From Luidia sarsii (Eukaryota; Echinodermata; Asteroidea; Paxillosida; Luidiidae): a DNA stretch of 64,000 nucleotides. The stretch spans positions 3,832,052-3,896,051 of the forward strand of contig OX465104.1 in assembly GCA_949987565.1 (NCBI GenBank), read 5' to 3'. The notes below the pieces were generated by a model, which saw nothing but the letters and a program-made list of their open reading frames with translations, was not told the DNA's origin and made no database searches. Within the stretch, counting starts at the first letter, position 1. Each line of letters begins with the position of its first letter. Position numbers and translations under genes: made by a program. Positions 34,022 to 43,810 of this stretch are shown here, in pieces.

Positions 34022-37000
34022 ATGAGTACTGCAGTACCAAGTCCAGGAGACGATGTAAAGCCGGAAGACTCGGCCAGTCAGTGCAGTCATACAACAAGCA
34101 CCTCTTCAAGCAGGAGAGCCAGAATAGAGGTTATGGCGAAGAAGGCTGCACTACAAGCAGAAATGGAGGCCCTCAAAGAGCAGCAAGAGCTGGAGCTACA
34201 GGAACTGAGGCTCCAACAAAGAAAAACGGAGCTCCAAATCAAGGCTAAGCTGTCCCGTGCAGAGGCAGAGGAACGAGTGTATGCTGAATATGATGAGAGG
34301 AAGAGCGAAGTTCGTCCGACACAGACCAGTCTGCCCCCCATCGAGCCCAGTCCAGGCAGTTCGCTCCCACAAGGTGGGTCAAGCGAAACGATCCAGTACC
34401 CCATCGAGGATCGTGACACGCCCTTGACGCAAGGTAGATCACCCCCCACTGATGTAATCGGTGAAATGTTGCGCCAGACGAGGCAACAGCAGCAAGGCCT
34501 AATAGAAACTCTGCAACTACCAAGAGCAGAACTGATGTGCTATGAAGGAGATCCCATGAAGTTTTGGGAATTTTGGAGGGCCTTTGAGGTCAACGTAGAT
34601 AGCACAAAGGTCAGTGCCGCTGCCAAGCTGACAAGACTTCTGCACTACTGCAGAGGTGAAGCACGTAGAGTGATTCAGGCATGCTCTGTAATGGAGTCGA
34701 CACTAGGCTACGAACGAGCTAAGACCTTGTTGAAGGAAAGATTTGGAAACAAATACAAGGTAGCTGACGCCTGGATGAAAAATGTCACCAGAGGCCGGGC
34801 AGTAAACCCCCATGACGGAAAGGCCATCAGGGAACTTGCAGATGAGCTGCAAGTTTGCTACCAGACCCTGCAGTCCATGGGTTATGAAAGTGAGATGGCA
34901 CACCAGAGCTTCCTGAAAGACATCCTGGAACGACTGCCAAACTACATGCGCTACCGATGGGCCGGCAAGGTTAGATGTCTGGAGAAAAATGAGAGCCGCT
35001 TGCCAAACATGGAAGATCTAGTGGCCTACATAGATGACATAGCAGAAGAAGAGAACAACCCCATCTACGGCTCGTCTACTTGGAAGAGAAACCATGATGT
35101 TCCTACCAGGGGAAATGCCCGTGACCAGCAGAGATCTAAGGGCTCCTTCGCAGTGACGTCTATGCCAGAAAGGGCACCTCCCAGGAAGTGTGCACTATGC
35201 GAGGGAGAACATGCTCTGTTTGGCTGTCAAAGATTCAGAGCAAAGTCACCACAAGAAAGGTTTGAGTACGCTCGACAGGAAAGGCTCTGCTTCAACTGTC
35301 TGCGTAAAGGTCACATGACTGCCGTGTGTAGGCTGAACAGGACATGCACCGTTCCTGGCTGTGACAAGAAGCATACCAAATTTCTGCACGTCATGCAGAC
35401 ACCACAGCAGCAAGCACAAGATGTCTTACAGCAGACTACACCTCAAGATGCCTCAGTCCAGAATGGCTATGTTGACTCATTGGAGGCGAGTTATGTCACA
35501 GGGGCCGGCAAGACAGTCCTACCCATTGTACCTGTACGAGTCAGGTCTGCAGGAGGCAGCATCTTCATCAAGACACACGCATTGCTAGATACCGGATCGA
35601 CAAACTCCTTCTGTACAGAGCGCTTGGCATCCCAGCTGGAAGCCAAAGGAGAGAGACATCGCATCAATCTGACAACACTAGATAAGACAGAAGGCAGCAT
35701 TGACACCATGAAGATAAGTCTGGCTGTTGATAGTGGGCCAGCAACGGAGTGCATCAGAATGCCGTGTGTTTACACAAAGAAGACGATCAACATTTCGAGC
35801 ATACACCTGGCAAACATGGAAGAGATAGCGCAGGTGCCACATCTAAAGAGCATCAACTTGCCCTTTGCCAGAGGGAAAGAAGTTGGGCTATTAATTGGCC
35901 AAGACGTCCCTGCAGCACTCATGCCACTTGAAGTAAGACAAGGGACAGAGAAGGACGGGCCTTATGCTGTGAGAACCACCTTGGGATGGTCACTACATGG
36001 ACCAGTCAGCCAACTGAAGTCACCCCATCACCCCAGTATGGCATCGAACTTTGTCCAACACGACATGGGTCTTGAAGATCAAGTTCAGAAGTTTTGGAAG
36101 CTAGAGGGGTCCGAAGACCTACACGACAGAAAGGAAATGTCAGTGAATGACAAGAGAGCCTTGAAGATATGGGAGAATGGTATAGAAATGGACAAGGGAC
36201 ATTATCAGTTACCGATACCATTTAAGCAACAACAACCGAACCTGCCAAGCAACAGATGGATGGCTGAACAAAGATTGCAGAGTCTAGCTCGGAAATTCAA
36301 CAAGGATGAATCTCTGCGACAGAAGTACAGTGATGGCATTGATGACCTACTTCTGAAAGGCTATGCAGAGGAGGTTCAAGAAGCAGAATGCCAGCCTGAA
36401 GACAAGCCCATATGGTACCTCCCTCATCATGCAGTTTTCAATCCAACAAAACCAGGCAAGATACGAATCGTATTTGATTGTGCTGCCAAAGGAGCAGATG
36501 TATGCCTTAACGACGAAGTTCTGCAAGGACCAGATCTGACAAATAAGCTCACAGGAGTCCTGCTCAGATTCAGATGTGAGCCAGTCGCCTTCATGGCAGA
36601 TGTGGAGGCCATGTTCCACCAAGTGCGGGTACCAGTAGAAGATCGAGACGTGTTGAGGTTTCTCTGGTGGCCATCCGGTGATGCGACTCAACAACCAAAG
36701 GTGTATAGGATGTGTGTACACCTATTCGGAGGGACATGGAGCCCAAGTTGCTGCAATTTTGCCTTACACCAGACAGCTGAAGATAACCGAGATAAATTCA
36801 GCCCTGAAGCTGTGAAAATCGTCAAACGCAGCTTCTACGTGGATGACTGTCTGGTGTCAGTAGACAGCGAAGGGAAAGCTCTGAAACTAGTTGATGAGCT
36901 GAGAAATCTGCTGCAGAGAGGCGGATTCAAGTTGACGAAATGGCTGAGTAACAGACCAAGCGTTCTGGAGTCTATCCCCATCGAAGAAAGAGCAAAGAAG

Positions 37001-39433
37001 TTGAAGGGACTTGACTTGAACCGAGATGCTCTACCGGTTGATAGAGCCCTGGGCGTCAGCTGGGACGTAGAAAGAGACTGCTTGGGATACAAGTTGTCAC
37101 CCAAGGATAAGCCACTGTCCAGACGTGGACTCTTGAGCATCGTGTCATCGATCTACGATCCATTGGGATATGCCAACCCATTTATCCTGAAGGCAAGACT
37201 ACTACTTCAGAAGTTGACGAAGATGAAGCTGGGATGGGATGAACCTCTGCCAGAGGAACAGAGACGCACGTGGCAAGCATGGTTGGCAGACCTATCAGAG
37301 ATGAGAGATTTTGAGGTGAACAGATGCATAAAGCCACATAACTTCGGAGATGTGACAAGATACCACTTGCATCATTTTGCAGATGCTTCAGAGAAAGCAT
37401 ATGGAGCAGTTTCCTACCTCGTCATGAAGAATGCCAGAGGTGAACTTCACAGTGGTATTGTGATGGCCAAGTCACATATGGCACCATTGAAAACAGTGAC
37501 TATTCCACGTCTTGAGCTCACTGCTGCGACACTCGCTGCCAAACTCGATGTTGCAGTAAAGAGAGAGCTCGATGTGCAAGAACCAATTAAGTCAACATTT
37601 TGGACTGACAGCACAATTGTGTTGCAATACATCAGGAGTACGGAAGGACGGTATCGCACTTTTGTGGCCAATAGAATAGCTGGCATACATAATGCATCAG
37701 AACCAAGTCAGTGGCGTTATGTGGACACAAAGAGCAATCCAGCAGATGACGTGTCCAGAGGGATGACAGCTTGTGAGCTTAAGAAGAGCAAAAGATGGCT
37801 ACAAGGGCCAGAGTTTCTCCAGAAATCAGAAGATGAATGGCCGAAGGAGCCAATAGTAGTGGAGCCTGTGGTGAAGCAGATTGACCCAGAGCTCAAGAAG
37901 AGCAGAGAGCAAGTACACACACTAGCAGTGGGGAGATATGAAATCAATGCAACAGACAAGGTATTACAGCACTACTCATCATGGCACAGGCTGAAGAAGG
38001 GAGTAGCATGGATTCTGCGAGTGAGAGAGCACTTGCGTAACAAGAGTCAGGGCATGCCAAATGTCTTGAAGAAGCAACTCTCAGTAGATGATCTTGACAT
38101 GGCAGAGCAAGCAATCATCAGATATGTTCAACGGCAAGACTACCCAGATGAGTACCAGACACTGAAGACGGGTAACCCTGTGAAGAATTCGAGCCCACTG
38201 CATAAGCTAGACCCCAAGATGAATAGAGAAGGAATGATGTGTGTTGGAGGAAGGCTCAAAAATGCCGAGCTAAAGACATGGGAAAAGCATCCAATAATTC
38301 TTCCAAAGAACAGTCACATCGTCACGCTGGTAGTAAGACACATCCACTTTGCATTAGGACATTCTGGGAGAGAACATGTATTGTCCAGAATGAGGCAGCA
38401 GTATTGGGTGGTGGGTGGACGGACAGCAGTACGCAAAGCTCTACACAACTGCTTTGTGTGTAGACGTCAGTCAGCACCACTCATCTCTCAGAAGATGGCA
38501 GATCTACCTCGAGATCGAGTGACGCCTAATCAACCCCCTTTCACCTCCGTCGGTGTAGACTGCTTCGGACCATTCATGGTCAAACTAGGCCGAAGTCAAG
38601 TGAAAAGGTACGGGTGTATCTTTACATGCCTTGTGATAAGAGCAGTTCATATTGAAGTACTACATTCCCTGGAGACCGACTCATTTCTTAATGCCTTGCA
38701 GCGCTTCACCGCAAGGCGGGGTCAACCGAGAAGTATCCGATGTGACAATGGCACCAATTTTGTAGGTGCTGAGCGTGAGCTTAGAGAAGGAATCAACCGT
38801 TGGAACAAGCAGCAGATCCATGAATATCTCTTGCAGAGAGAGATCAGATGGAAATTTAATCCCCCTGCAGCATCCCACATGGGCGGTCTGTGGGAGAGAC
38901 AAATACGAACAATCAGAAAGGTCCTGAACACTGTAATGAATCAACAAGTTCTCCACGATGAAAGCCTTTCAACCATGATGTGTATTGTTGAATCAGTGAT
39001 CAACAGTCGGCCACTCACCGTGGTCTCTGATGATGTGAAGGATGCAGAAGCATTGACGCCGAACCATCTGCTTTTGTTGCGTTCAAACAACACCTTGCCA
39101 GCAGACATATTCCAGAGGAATGACCAGTACAGCCGGAAACGTTGGAGACAAATCCAATACCTTGCTGATATCTTTTGGCACAGGTGGAGCAGAGAATACC
39201 TACCAACATTGCAGCAGAGATGCAAATGGAACAATCCAGCAAGAAACGTAGAGGTTGGAGATGTCGTACTCATTGCCGACAATCTACCCCGAAACCAGTG
39301 GTCCATGGGCAGAGTGGAGGAGGTCTACCCCGGAGCGGACAACCTGGTGCGTACAGCCAAGGTCAAGACAAAGGCAACCACTCTCGTGAGACCGATCCAC
39401 AAGATGTGTCTTTTGGAGACGGTGACTGAGTAG
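34022..39433 (+). CDS. BEL/Pao Gag-Pol polyprotein
   Basis: A single frame of 1,803 codons starts at ATG 34022, 37 nt after the LTR; an upstream in-frame ATG at 33956 lies inside the LTR and is less likely. Order: Gag with a charged coiled coil (34120-34300), capsid-like region, Cys/His fingers (CALCEGEH at about 35190, CFNCLRKGHMTAVC at about 35290-35330), Pao-type aspartic protease (LLDTGSTNSF, about 35583), reverse transcriptase with YVDD (about 36835-36846), RNase H-like region (HHFADASEKAYGA, about 37370), integrase zinc region (HIHFALGHSG..CFVC, 38340-38462) and integrase core (GVDCFGP about 38551, CDNGTNF about 38740, GGLWER about 38883). No stop or frameshift is seen. One frame for gag and pol is the normal BEL layout. 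It copies and integrates the element. Confidence 0.95.
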   Translation: MSTAVPSPGDDVKPEDSASQCSHTTSTSSSRRARIEVMAKKAALQAEMEALKEQQELELQELRLQQRKTELQIKAKLSRAEAEERVYAEYDERKSEVRPTQTSLPPIEPSPGSSLPQGGSSETIQYPIEDRDTPLTQGRSPPTDVIGEMLRQTRQQQQGLIETLQLPRAELMCYEGDPMKFWEFWRAFEVNVDSTKVSAAAKLTRLLHYCRGEARRVIQACSVMESTLGYERAKTLLKERFGNKYKVADAWMKNVTRGRAVNPHDGKAIRELADELQVCYQTLQSMGYESEMAHQSFLKDILERLPNYMRYRWAGKVRCLEKNESRLPNMEDLVAYIDDIAEEENNPIYGSSTWKRNHDVPTRGNARDQQRSKGSFAVTSMPERAPPRKCALCEGEHALFGCQRFRAKSPQERFEYARQERLCFNCLRKGHMTAVCRLNRTCTVPGCDKKHTKFLHVMQTPQQQAQDVLQQTTPQDASVQNGYVDSLEASYVTGAGKTVLPIVPVRVRSAGGSIFIKTHALLDTGSTNSFCTERLASQLEAKGERHRINLTTLDKTEGSIDTMKISLAVDSGPATECIRMPCVYTKKTINISSIHLANMEEIAQVPHLKSINLPFARGKEVGLLIGQDVPAALMPLEVRQGTEKDGPYAVRTTLGWSLHGPVSQLKSPHHPSMASNFVQHDMGLEDQVQKFWKLEGSEDLHDRKEMSVNDKRALKIWENGIEMDKGHYQLPIPFKQQQPNLPSNRWMAEQRLQSLARKFNKDESLRQKYSDGIDDLLLKGYAEEVQEAECQPEDKPIWYLPHHAVFNPTKPGKIRIVFDCAAKGADVCLNDEVLQGPDLTNKLTGVLLRFRCEPVAFMADVEAMFHQVRVPVEDRDVLRFLWWPSGDATQQPKVYRMCVHLFGGTWSPSCCNFALHQTAEDNRDKFSPEAVKIVKRSFYVDDCLVSVDSEGKALKLVDELRNLLQRGGFKLTKWLSNRPSVLESIPIEERAKKLKGLDLNRDALPVDRALGVSWDVERDCLGYKLSPKDKPLSRRGLLSIVSSIYDPLGYANPFILKARLLLQKLTKMKLGWDEPLPEEQRRTWQAWLADLSEMRDFEVNRCIKPHNFGDVTRYHLHHFADASEKAYGAVSYLVMKNARGELHSGIVMAKSHMAPLKTVTIPRLELTAATLAAKLDVAVKRELDVQEPIKSTFWTDSTIVLQYIRSTEGRYRTFVANRIAGIHNASEPSQWRYVDTKSNPADDVSRGMTACELKKSKRWLQGPEFLQKSEDEWPKEPIVVEPVVKQIDPELKKSREQVHTLAVGRYEINATDKVLQHYSSWHRLKKGVAWILRVREHLRNKSQGMPNVLKKQLSVDDLDMAEQAIIRYVQRQDYPDEYQTLKTGNPVKNSSPLHKLDPKMNREGMMCVGGRLKNAELKTWEKHPIILPKNSHIVTLVVRHIHFALGHSGREHVLSRMRQQYWVVGGRTAVRKALHNCFVCRRQSAPLISQKMADLPRDRVTPNQPPFTSVGVDCFGPFMVKLGRSQVKRYGCIFTCLVIRAVHIEVLHSLETDSFLNALQRFTARRGQPRSIRCDNGTNFVGAERELREGINRWNKQQIHEYLLQREIRWKFNPPAASHMGGLWERQIRTIRKVLNTVMNQQVLHDESLSTMMCIVESVINSRPLTVVSDDVKDAEALTPNHLLLLRSNNTLPADIFQRNDQYSRKRWRQIQYLADIFWHRWSREYLPTLQQRCKWNNPARNVEVGDVVLIADNLPRNQWSMGRVEEVYPGADNLVRTAKVKTKATTLVRPIHKMCLLETVTE

Positions 39434-40097
39434 CAAGCGGAGCCATGATGGAGGGATGAAGTGTGTCTGGACGTAGGAGCAGTTTGATGCAGTGTGGATG
39501 TTCATGCTGCACATACAGTCAGCAATTTGCTATTTGCTAATGGGCATATTTTCAGAGGTGCGAGCCAAGCGCCGCCTCGTATTTTCTTTGGATGGAATCC
39601 TGAGCATAATCACCTACAGCATGTGAGGAGCAGACTACAAGACGTGCCTTCTGGACTCAGATCAGACAAATGAACAGTGGATACAGCAACAGAAAAGGGG
39701 AACATTCTAGAAATTCCATCACATTAAGCCTGAGCGCTCTTAATTCTATGTGTGATTTTCCCTTGGTGAATGTGTATGTTCATACATCTGAGTAGACTAC
39801 ATAACTACATTTTGCTGAAGGTTGTTGAAAGAAGCAGACAGATGTACTAGCTGGTATATAATGTTGTGTGTTCAAGATTTGTGAGAAACCTGTTAAATTG
39901 ACTTGTAATGACTTTTTTCATCGCGGTTGTCTTTATTAAGGGTACATGATTGATTACAGTGTAGTGCATAATGATCTTAAAGTGACTGTCACTGACCATA
40001 ATGTTTGTTTATGTTAAAGAAGTTTCAGTGTAGTTAGCAGTTATATACTTAATAGTCTTAATGTAGTAAATGATCATATTTGTTTGAATGCTCATTT
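39434..40097 (+). other. BEL/Pao 3' untranslated internal region
   Basis: About 660 bp lies between the pol stop and the polypurine tract. I find no envelope-like frame in it. Confidence 0.7.
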
Positions 40098-40109
40098 AAG
40101 GGGCCGGGA
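40098..40109 (+). other. Polypurine tract of the BEL element
   Basis: AAGGGGCCGGGA lies directly before the 3' LTR. Confidence 0.85.
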
Positions 40110-40769
40110 TGTTGTGGATAGGATGTAAAAAAGTTTGTTGAGGTCATAGGCTCTCCTCCTGTAGACACACGAGGGCGCTGTTCCGTTGACAACGGTGCAG
40201 CTCTACAGTTCAGTTATATTTCGGTTACAGCGATCTTGCTACATTGTCAAATACTCCACCTTGATTTCCCCCTAATGCGCCCAATGATGTAAGTGCACTT
40301 TATTTTCTTGAAGGATAATTGTTATAGAGTAAAATGAATATAATTTTCTTTATAGTCCAGATAGAATAATAGTGAAATTTCAGTCCCTAAATTTAACCTT
40401 CCATACTTGTGGTAATGTAATTATGTCATTGTTTAACTGTGCAGCAGATATATACATTTTGTTGTTCTGAAGAGAGCTACATGTATTTCCCAGTTTGGTA
40501 ATGTACTGTTTGATCATTCTAAGAGGGGAGTACATATCATTTTTGGTTTCTTGTAACATTCTAAGCAAGTTGATTTATTTATTTGGAGACTTTAGCCACA
40601 GAAGGAGCACTTTCAGAAATACTCAACTTGGTTTGTTTTGTCTTTTGAATGTTTAATTTACAGATTGAACTCTTTGCCATCTCACAAGTAAAACCAGAAT
40701 ACAATATGAGTGGTGATTAGTACATAACATTTATGCGTCGGTGGAATATTTATTGAAGTGTCCGTTACA
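40110..40769 (+). repeat. BEL/Pao 3' LTR
   Basis: It is offset exactly 6,785 bp from the 5' LTR with no difference that I could find. Confidence 0.95.
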
Positions 40770-40774
40770 CATGG

Positions 40775-42138
40775 GTAGAGTAGAACACCATTTCCACACC
40801 TCTTTCTGCCATTTCTCAGTATCTGCAGAACATGAATGACATGAATGAAATCACTGTCACAAGGCAGATTTTCAACTGTATTGTTTGCACAGCACTAGTA
40901 TTAAACTGATGAGTAATGACTCCATTACAATACAGTGCACTGTGAGCCTATCTTGAAGCTTTTGTTACTGTGGCATTGGTGGTAGTTCGCTGCCTTGAAA
41001 TTGCATTAAAAATTTATCAATCAATTAAGCAAGTTGCAAGCGGCCCGTAAATTTCAGTACCAACAGAATAAATAAGGATAGGATTGAAACAGGAAGTGTA
41101 TGTACAATGAGATCAGCAAATTACACAGAAAGCCAACAGTGCAACAAGATAACTGCTAAATTTATTCCTTGTTTCTTTGTTCCGATTCGAATCATCAAAT
41201 CAGGAAAATTCGATAAACTTTCTTGACATGCATGTATGTGTATTGCTCTGTGATCTTTTCAAGCTCTTAAAATGCTCAGACAAATAAACCTGACCTGGGA
41301 ACTTTTGAACAGTTTCCAAAAATGGCAAACCAAAAAATGACCTCTGGTTTTTGCGTAGCAGCGGTGTTACCATCTGATGATCTAAGCTATCCAGCCCTTC
41401 GATGGTGGCCTTCCCAAAATAATAGTAAACTACTGTGTCTGTGCAGGAGTAGGGGCACCAGTCAGAAGCATTTTCTCAAGCTTGAAAGTTTGCATCAGCA
41501 TGATATTACAGTGTGTCCATTGTGTGTCCATTGACGGTCTGCATTGGAAACTGTGTATACACACACACGCAACCACACACTGTATGTCATAGTGCATGCA
41601 TAGAAGTAGAAACACATGCATGAGCATTTTATTGATCTTTTGTTCCAAAACGGTAAATGCATGTATTTCTGTACTAAAAAGTTATACTGGAAACAAAATG
41701 TTGCCATTTATACGACTCAAGCAGGATTCTGGGATACATGCTCAACCCCGGTTGAACTTCCAACTGTTGAGACAAATTTGGAGCACTCGGTGTAAAATTG
41801 TTTCCGGTAACTTCCACAAACCCGGCGAGTTTGACATAGTCCAAAACTTCAAACACAATCTAAAACAGTTTCTGTATAGAGAAAAGAATACATTAAAGAA
41901 AGAGACCTTTCATTTTCATTACGAAAAGAACGAAGCATAGTGTTGGATAAATCATAGCCAACAACGATTTTCGTTCTAGAGTATTTTAAAATAAAAGACC
42001 TTTTGTAATAAATGTGTATTTTGGTGTAATCATTTTAGTTAACATACGTAATATCGTGCTGTAATTAATGTTTTATGACATTGCTTTATTGACGATGTAA
42101 TGAGGAAATGAGCAACTAACTCCAAAAGAAGGAAGAGC
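40775..42138. other. Intergenic repeats; possible LINE tail
   Basis: A SINE body fragment is at about 41380-41480 (CTAAGCTATCCAGCCCTT). A plus frame to 41940 ends NFKHNLKQFLYREKN, which resembles a LINE ORF2 C-terminus but lacks the WNSL block. An A/T-rich tail follows. No host gene is seen. Confidence 0.4.
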
Positions 42139-43170
42139 TAGAAAGAGAACTTTCATTCAACCTGTGGCTATTGTTACGGCAGCCGTAACGCAACTTCCAT
42201 TTTCTATAGTTACGGTACTGCAACTGCGCAAGCGCGAGGATCAGGACATGTCGGATTTTGTTTCATGGGGTATAATCCCCACATGCACAGGTAGCGCCGC
42301 CTCAAGCTCAGTACCATAAGAAACATGGGAAATTCTCTGGCCGGTAGGCACATATTTTGCTTGTCTTGAAGCAATATCCCTGTCATTATCAGAATGGAAA
42401 AGGTGTCTTTTACAATCATGTATATAAGATTAAGAAGCTCTCGCACGGTAAGATCGGCAAAAAAACAAATCCCTAACAAGTCGTCAGCGATGCACTGTAC
42501 TATACATGTACATGTACTGACTTCGCGTGCGTAGTGCGGCGGCAGAAAATACGAGAAGTCATTCGATTTTAGGGAGGTTTAAAAGACCACTATACAAATT
42601 ATAAAACTATCATACCTACAAATCAACGTTGTAATTTTCTTTAATCAAACAGTAGCAATAAATAATGACGAATGTATCATGCAAATGCAACTAATCAAGA
42701 TCAAGCACGACGGCCGGACAGCAGCGTCGCCAGGCTAACATCGCGCTTCCAAAGTCAGTGTACACGTCGCGGCCGGCGGGCCAGAAGCACTAGCTTCGTG
42801 ATTCGATCTGGCATGTGTCCTCGCGCTTGCGCAGTTTCAGTGCCGTAACTATAGCCTAATGGCAACTGCGTTACGGCTGCCGTAACAGTAGCCACTGCGT
42901 TTTATGCGTTCATTCAAAGTCAATGGAACTCTAACGCGGGAGTAGAACGAGCCTGGCTCGCCAGTAGAAAGAGAACTTGCGTTCAAAGTCAATGGAGCAC
43001 TGGCTCGTCAGTAGATCGAGCCTGGCTCGCCAGTAGAAAGAGAACATGCGTTCAAAGTCAATGGAGCACTGGCTCGTCAGTAGAACGAGACTGGCTCGAC
43101 AGTAGAAAGAGAATGAGACTGGCTCGACAGTAGAAAGAGAACTTGCGTTCAAAGTCAATGGAACCACGGT
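42139..43170. repeat. Minisatellite of about 70 bp, split by a foldback element
   Basis: Units contain GCGTTCAAAGTCAATGGAGC and GGCTCGCCAGTAGAAAGAGA. Copies of CAAAGTCAATGG start at 42914, 42984, 43053 and 43150 (spacing 70, 69 and 97; the last holds an extra 28-bp duplication). The left edge of the array (42139-42160) is separated by the inserted element. Confidence 0.8.
42161..42908. mobile_element. 748-bp MULE-type foldback element
   Basis: Termini of about 80 bp are inverted copies (TGTTACGGCAGCCGTAACGC, AACTGCGCAAGCGCGAGGA). Direct 9-bp repeats TTCATTCAA (42152-42160 and 42909-42917) flank it. The ends resemble the small foldback MITEs at 49-227 and 875-1057. No coding frame of note inside. 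Confidence 0.75.
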
Positions 43171-43810
43171 GGTACACTGTACACATTGTATGCCATAGTG
43201 CATGCATATATATAGTGTGTGGACTGGCGCTGTAAATGCAAGGTGCTGTGTGCGTACTGCATGCAGTGAGTTCTGTTGTGAGTCTGTTGTGCATAACAAT
43301 TATAGCGGCCTTGGTTTCGTGGTCTCTCTCAAGTCTGGAATTGACACAAGTGATACCAAAAACCCATTGCTACTGTGTAAGAAAAACAATACGCGGGCTG
43401 GAAAGAAGGTCTGGAGTCCAGGTTCAATTTTACGACCTATAGCAGCTTGAATTCCTTTTCAGCATGTGTAACCCTGAAAAAAAATAAACCAAAGAGCAGG
43501 TACCTATGACTGATCGCTAGGAGGTCGCGAGGGAAAGAATGAGAAAGGAAAGAAACAGATCTATACTTGAATGCAAAAAAATCATGAAAAAAACACCAAA
43601 TCATTTCACCTGTGAAACTTGATTAAAAAAAAAAGAAAAAAAAGAAAAAAAAGAAACAAACTTTAAAAAGCAAAGTTAGAAACCAACGCAGCATCAAAGG
43701 AAGGTTATAAATGGGCAAACCACAAAATCCAGGTACAGGCAAAATGTGGGGTAGAAGAGGAACCAAAACGTAACTCTCCACAGCAAAACTTGCAGGACTT
43801 CAGGTTCTCA
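43171..43810. other. Intergenic, no gene recognised
   Basis: Contains A-rich runs (43620-43660) only. Confidence 0.5.

Larger units (their letters stand above)
33325..40769 (+). mobile_element. Complete BEL/Pao LTR retrotransposon
   Basis: The 7,445-bp element has 660-bp LTRs (TGTTGTGG..TTACA), one long gag-pol frame and a polypurine tract. CATGG flanks both sides (33320-33324 and 40770-40774), a 5-bp target duplication. The LTRs read as identical, so insertion is very recent. It lies about 2 kb upstream of copy A on the opposite strand. Confidence 0.95.

Noticed and set aside
39434..40097. Envelope-like gene at the 3' end of the BEL element
   Set aside because: No frame of useful length, signal peptide or membrane segment is present.
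41596..41940. Plus-strand 114-codon frame as a host gene
   Set aside because: The C-terminal part only weakly resembles a LINE end and the N-terminal part overlaps simple repeats; no splice evidence.
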